8,386 bases of DNA from an uncultured Collinsella sp. GTDB taxonomy: Bacteria > Actinomycetota > Coriobacteriia > Coriobacteriales > Coriobacteriaceae. The DNA is taken from NCBI GenBank assembly GCA_902496335.1, contig CABVAO010000061.1, positions 1 through 8,386 of the forward strand. The letters are read 5' to 3'. The position numbers were made by a program, and so were the translations under genes. Each line of letters opens with the position of its first letter. The first letter of the stretch is position 1. Below are positions 6,684-8,386 of this stretch, piece by piece. The notes beneath the pieces were generated by a model, which saw only the letters and a program-made list of their open reading frames with translations, did no database searches and had not been told where the DNA came from.

Positions 6684-6690
6684 AAGGAGG
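6684..6690 (+). promoter_or_regulatory. Ribosome binding site deciding the start of the 84-residue gene
   Basis: AAGGAGG lies 4 nt before the ATG at 6695. It supports this start over the upstream in-frame ATG at 6665, which has no such site and would translate through it. Confidence 0.75.
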
Positions 6691-6694
6691 CACT

Positions 6695-6949
6695 ATGGAG
6701 TACGGATCGTTCCAAGCCGAGGAATTCGGCGACCTACAGCGCCTGGTCGACGGACTGTTTTACGACCGCCACGCCATCGACCGCCTGGATCTGATCGTAC
6801 AGGCCGAAATCTTGGACCTGGCGCCCGATCTCATGGAAATCGTGAACCTGCTACCGCCCGGCTATTACGACCGCCAGTCACTTTGCGACCAGCTCAACTC
6901 CGCTTTGGCCGCCCACGGCTGGGGCGCCATCTACGGCACCGTAGAATAA
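6695..6949 (+). CDS. Small acidic protein of unknown function (84 residues)
   Basis: I do not recognise this protein. It is the only plus-strand gene in the window, divergent from the aminotransferase and convergent with nhaA. The evidence that it is real is the strong AAGGAGG before its ATG, a complete frame with no overlapping minus-strand gene, and a strong terminator 31 nt after its TAA. The protein is acidic, with no signal peptide or membrane helix. An amphipathic helical first half (FGDLQRLVDGLFYDRHAIDR, 11-30, and the following Leu/Asp-rich segment to about 50) leads to NLLPPGYYDR (51-60), a single cysteine (Cys64), DQLNSALAAHGWG (65-77) and the end YGTVE. The Pro-Pro-Gly-Tyr-Tyr and Gln-Leu-Asn-Ser motifs look like conserved positions of a small globular domain, but I cannot name a family. 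Confidence 0.78.
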   Translation: MEYGSFQAEEFGDLQRLVDGLFYDRHAIDRLDLIVQAEILDLAPDLMEIVNLLPPGYYDRQSLCDQLNSALAAHGWGAIYGTVE

Positions 6950-6952
6950 ACC

Positions 6953-6980
6953 TAGTCATTAAGAACGTCCCGAATGACTA
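6953..6980 (+). repeat. AT-rich 8-bp inverted repeat next to the terminator
   Basis: TAGTCATT (6953-6960) and AATGACTA (6973-6980) are perfect inverted copies separated by 12 nt. The repeat begins 3 nt after the stop codon of the 84-residue gene, and its last base is the first base of the terminator stem. Confidence 0.6.
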
Positions 6981-7017
6981 AAACGCCGCCTGTGATGGTG
7001 TTCACAGGCGGCGTTTT
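6980..7017. terminator. Bidirectional intrinsic terminator between the 84-residue gene and nhaA
   Basis: AAAACGCCGCCTGTGA and TCACAGGCGGCGTTTT form a perfect 16-bp stem around the 6-nt loop TGGTGT. The GC-rich core is flanked by AAAA on one side and TTTT on the other, so it reads as a stem plus U-tract in both directions. It sits 30 nt after the plus-strand gene and 17 nt after the minus-strand nhaA stop, and so probably ends both transcripts. Confidence 0.92.
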
Positions 7018-7034
7018 CAAACTTGTATGTGCTC

Positions 7035-8386
7035 TTACTCGCCCTTGGGCGCGGGGTGTTTGCAGATCACACTCATGTAGATCATGCCAAGTACGGCCGC
7101 GGTGACAGAGCCGGCGAGAATAGCGGCCTTGGCAGCCAGAACCTCAAACTGGGCCGTCGGGAAGGCGAGGCCGCTGATGAGAATCGACATGGTAAAGCCG
7201 ATGCCGCCCAGAATGCCCACACCGGCAATCATGTGCCAGTTGACATTGCGCGGCAGCTCGGAGATCTTGAGCTTAACCAGGGCAAACGTCATGCCAAAGA
7301 TACCGATCGGCTTGCCCAGCAGCATGCCAAAGTACACGCCGAGCGTCACCGGGTCGGTGAGCAGCGTGCTCATGTCCACGCCCACTAGGCGAACCTGTGC
7401 GTTGACGAACGCAAAGATCGGCAGGATCACAAAGTTGACCGGCGTGGAGATCAGACGCTCCATGCGAATGAGCGGCGGGGTCACGCGGTGCATGACGCGC
7501 TCGACCTTGGTGGTCGAGACGGTAAAGTCATGCTGGCCCAGGATGTGTGCCTCGTCATCGTAGCGGTCATCGAGCAGCGGCAGGCACTCGCCCAACCAAT
7601 CGGTGAGGCTATCGAGCTTGACGCCGCACTTGGCCGGGATGGTAAAGGCCAAGATGACGCCGGCGAGCGTAGCATGCACGCCGCTCTTGAACATGCAGAA
7701 CCACAGCAGCAGGCCCAGCACCGAATACGGGGCGAGACGGTAATGCTGCGTCTTGTTGAGCCACACGAGCGCGCAGGTCACAAGCGCGGCGGCGCCCAAC
7801 CAAAACGGATTGGGGCTCTGACCGTAGAAGATGGCGATGGCGGCGATGGAGATGAGGTCGTCGGCGATGGCGAGCGTCGAGAAGAACACGCGCACGCCGT
7901 TGGGCACACGGTTGCCCAAAAGCGACAGCACGCCCAGCGCAAAGGCAATATCGGTTGCCATGGGGATGGCCCAGCCGTTGTGCGCGCCGGCATGGTTAAA
8001 GATCAGATAGATGCAGGCGGGAACAACGACGCCGCCCACGGCCGCCAGCATGGGAAGCATGGCCTGGCGCGGGTTTTTGAGCTCGCCGACCGTCATCTCA
8101 TACTTGAGCTCAATGCCCACCAGCAAAAAGAAAATCGCCATGAGGAAGTCGTTGACGAATAGCTCGACGGTGAGACCGGCCGTAAGGTTGCCCAGACCCA
8201 CATACAGCGGGGTCTCCAAAAAGTGATGGATGGCCTCGTAGGCATCGGTATTGGCGCAAATGACGGCGGCGATGGCGGCGAGGACCATAACGGCGGCGGA
8301 AATCGTGCCGTTCTCGGCGATGCGCTCCCAGATGTCGTGGCGCTCAAAACGCTTGCGCTCACGAACGTTGAACAGCTGCTCAGTTG
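7035..8386 (-). CDS. nhaA: Na+/H+ antiporter NhaA (5' end beyond window)
   Basis: Inner-membrane antiporter that exports sodium in exchange for protons, controlling pH and salt. The frame is open to the right edge, giving at least 449 residues; the Met at 8288 is internal, because 32 further codons precede it (including ERKRFERHDIWERIAENGTIS, a charged cytoplasmic lead-in) and NhaA helix 1 begins just after it. Numbering from that Met, the conserved ATDIAFALG holds Asp113 (E. coli Asp133), LAIADDLISI holds Asp143-Asp144 (Asp163-Asp164, ion site), and GMLLGKPIG holds Lys326 (Lys300). About twelve hydrophobic segments are visible. Between IPAKCG (217-222) and the helix starting near 282 lies a charged loop of about 60 residues, much longer than in the 388-residue E. 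coli protein. The tail is short (CKHPAPKGE). The gene stands alone here, ending at the shared terminator. Confidence 0.96.
   Translation of the reverse strand, partial: TEQLFNVRERKRFERHDIWERIAENGTISAAVMVLAAIAAVICANTDAYEAIHHFLETPLYVGLGNLTAGLTVELFVNDFLMAIFFLLVGIELKYEMTVGELKNPRQAMLPMLAAVGGVVVPACIYLIFNHAGAHNGWAIPMATDIAFALGVLSLLGNRVPNGVRVFFSTLAIADDLISIAAIAIFYGQSPNPFWLGAAALVTCALVWLNKTQHYRLAPYSVLGLLLWFCMFKSGVHATLAGVILAFTIPAKCGVKLDSLTDWLGECLPLLDDRYDDEAHILGQHDFTVSTTKVERVMHRVTPPLIRMERLISTPVNFVILPIFAFVNAQVRLVGVDMSTLLTDPVTLGVYFGMLLGKPIGIFGMTFALVKLKISELPRNVNWHMIAGVGILGGIGFTMSILISGLAFPTAQFEVLAAKAAILAGSVTAAVLGMIYMSVICKHPAPKGE

Noticed and set aside
7488..8162. Plus-strand open frame (224 codons) antisense to nhaA
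   Set aside because: The hydrophobic minus-strand NhaA translation explains the region; the antisense product is His/Gln/Gly-rich without motifs.
1..8386. CRISPR, transposon, prophage, tRNA or riboswitch signals
   Set aside because: I saw no spaced direct repeats, transposase motifs, integrase or phage structural genes, cloverleaf sequences or recognisable riboswitch cores; intergenic gaps are all shorter than about 155 bp.

Overview
The window looks like chromosomal DNA from a high-GC, anaerobic actinobacterium, most likely of the class Coriobacteriia (Collinsella-like). This placement is an inference. It rests on the high GC content, strong GGAGG-type ribosome binding sites with occasional GTG/TTG starts, a Corynebacterium-type aspartate aminotransferase, and [NiFe]-hydrogenase maturation genes beside Tat export genes. 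I see no rRNA, tRNA, CRISPR array, insertion sequence or phage gene.

Layout. Almost everything is on the minus strand. From the right edge leftwards: (1) the body of an NhaA Na+/H+ antiporter, whose start lies past the right edge; (2) a perfect 16-bp hairpin that can end transcription from both sides; (3) a lone plus-strand gene for an unrecognised 84-residue protein; (4) a 149-bp divergent control region; (5) a class I aminotransferase followed 51 bp later by a SpoIIAA-like STAS protein; (6) a 152-bp gap with an imperfect hairpin and a TATACT box; (7) a compact run of five genes: a TatA/B-type subunit, tatC, hypA, hypB and a type IA DNA topoisomerase cut off by the left edge.

How the genes work together. 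The tatA/B and tatC stop and start codons overlap (TAATG). The hypA ribosome binding site lies inside the 3' end of tatC. hypB and the topoisomerase each follow after about 55 bp with their own ribosome binding site. This looks like one transcription unit joining the Tat pathway, which exports folded cofactor-containing proteins, to the HypA/HypB pair that delivers nickel to [NiFe] hydrogenase. Many [NiFe] hydrogenases are Tat substrates, so the grouping makes functional sense, although no hydrogenase structural gene or hypCDEF is visible. The topoisomerase and the aminotransferase/STAS pair appear to be unrelated housekeeping and regulatory neighbours.

I find no clear undescribed multi-gene system. 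The points most worth a second look are the Tat-Hyp coupling, the TatA/TatB-hybrid N-terminus with its long acidic tail, the unrecognised 84-residue protein, and the STAS protein without a partner kinase.
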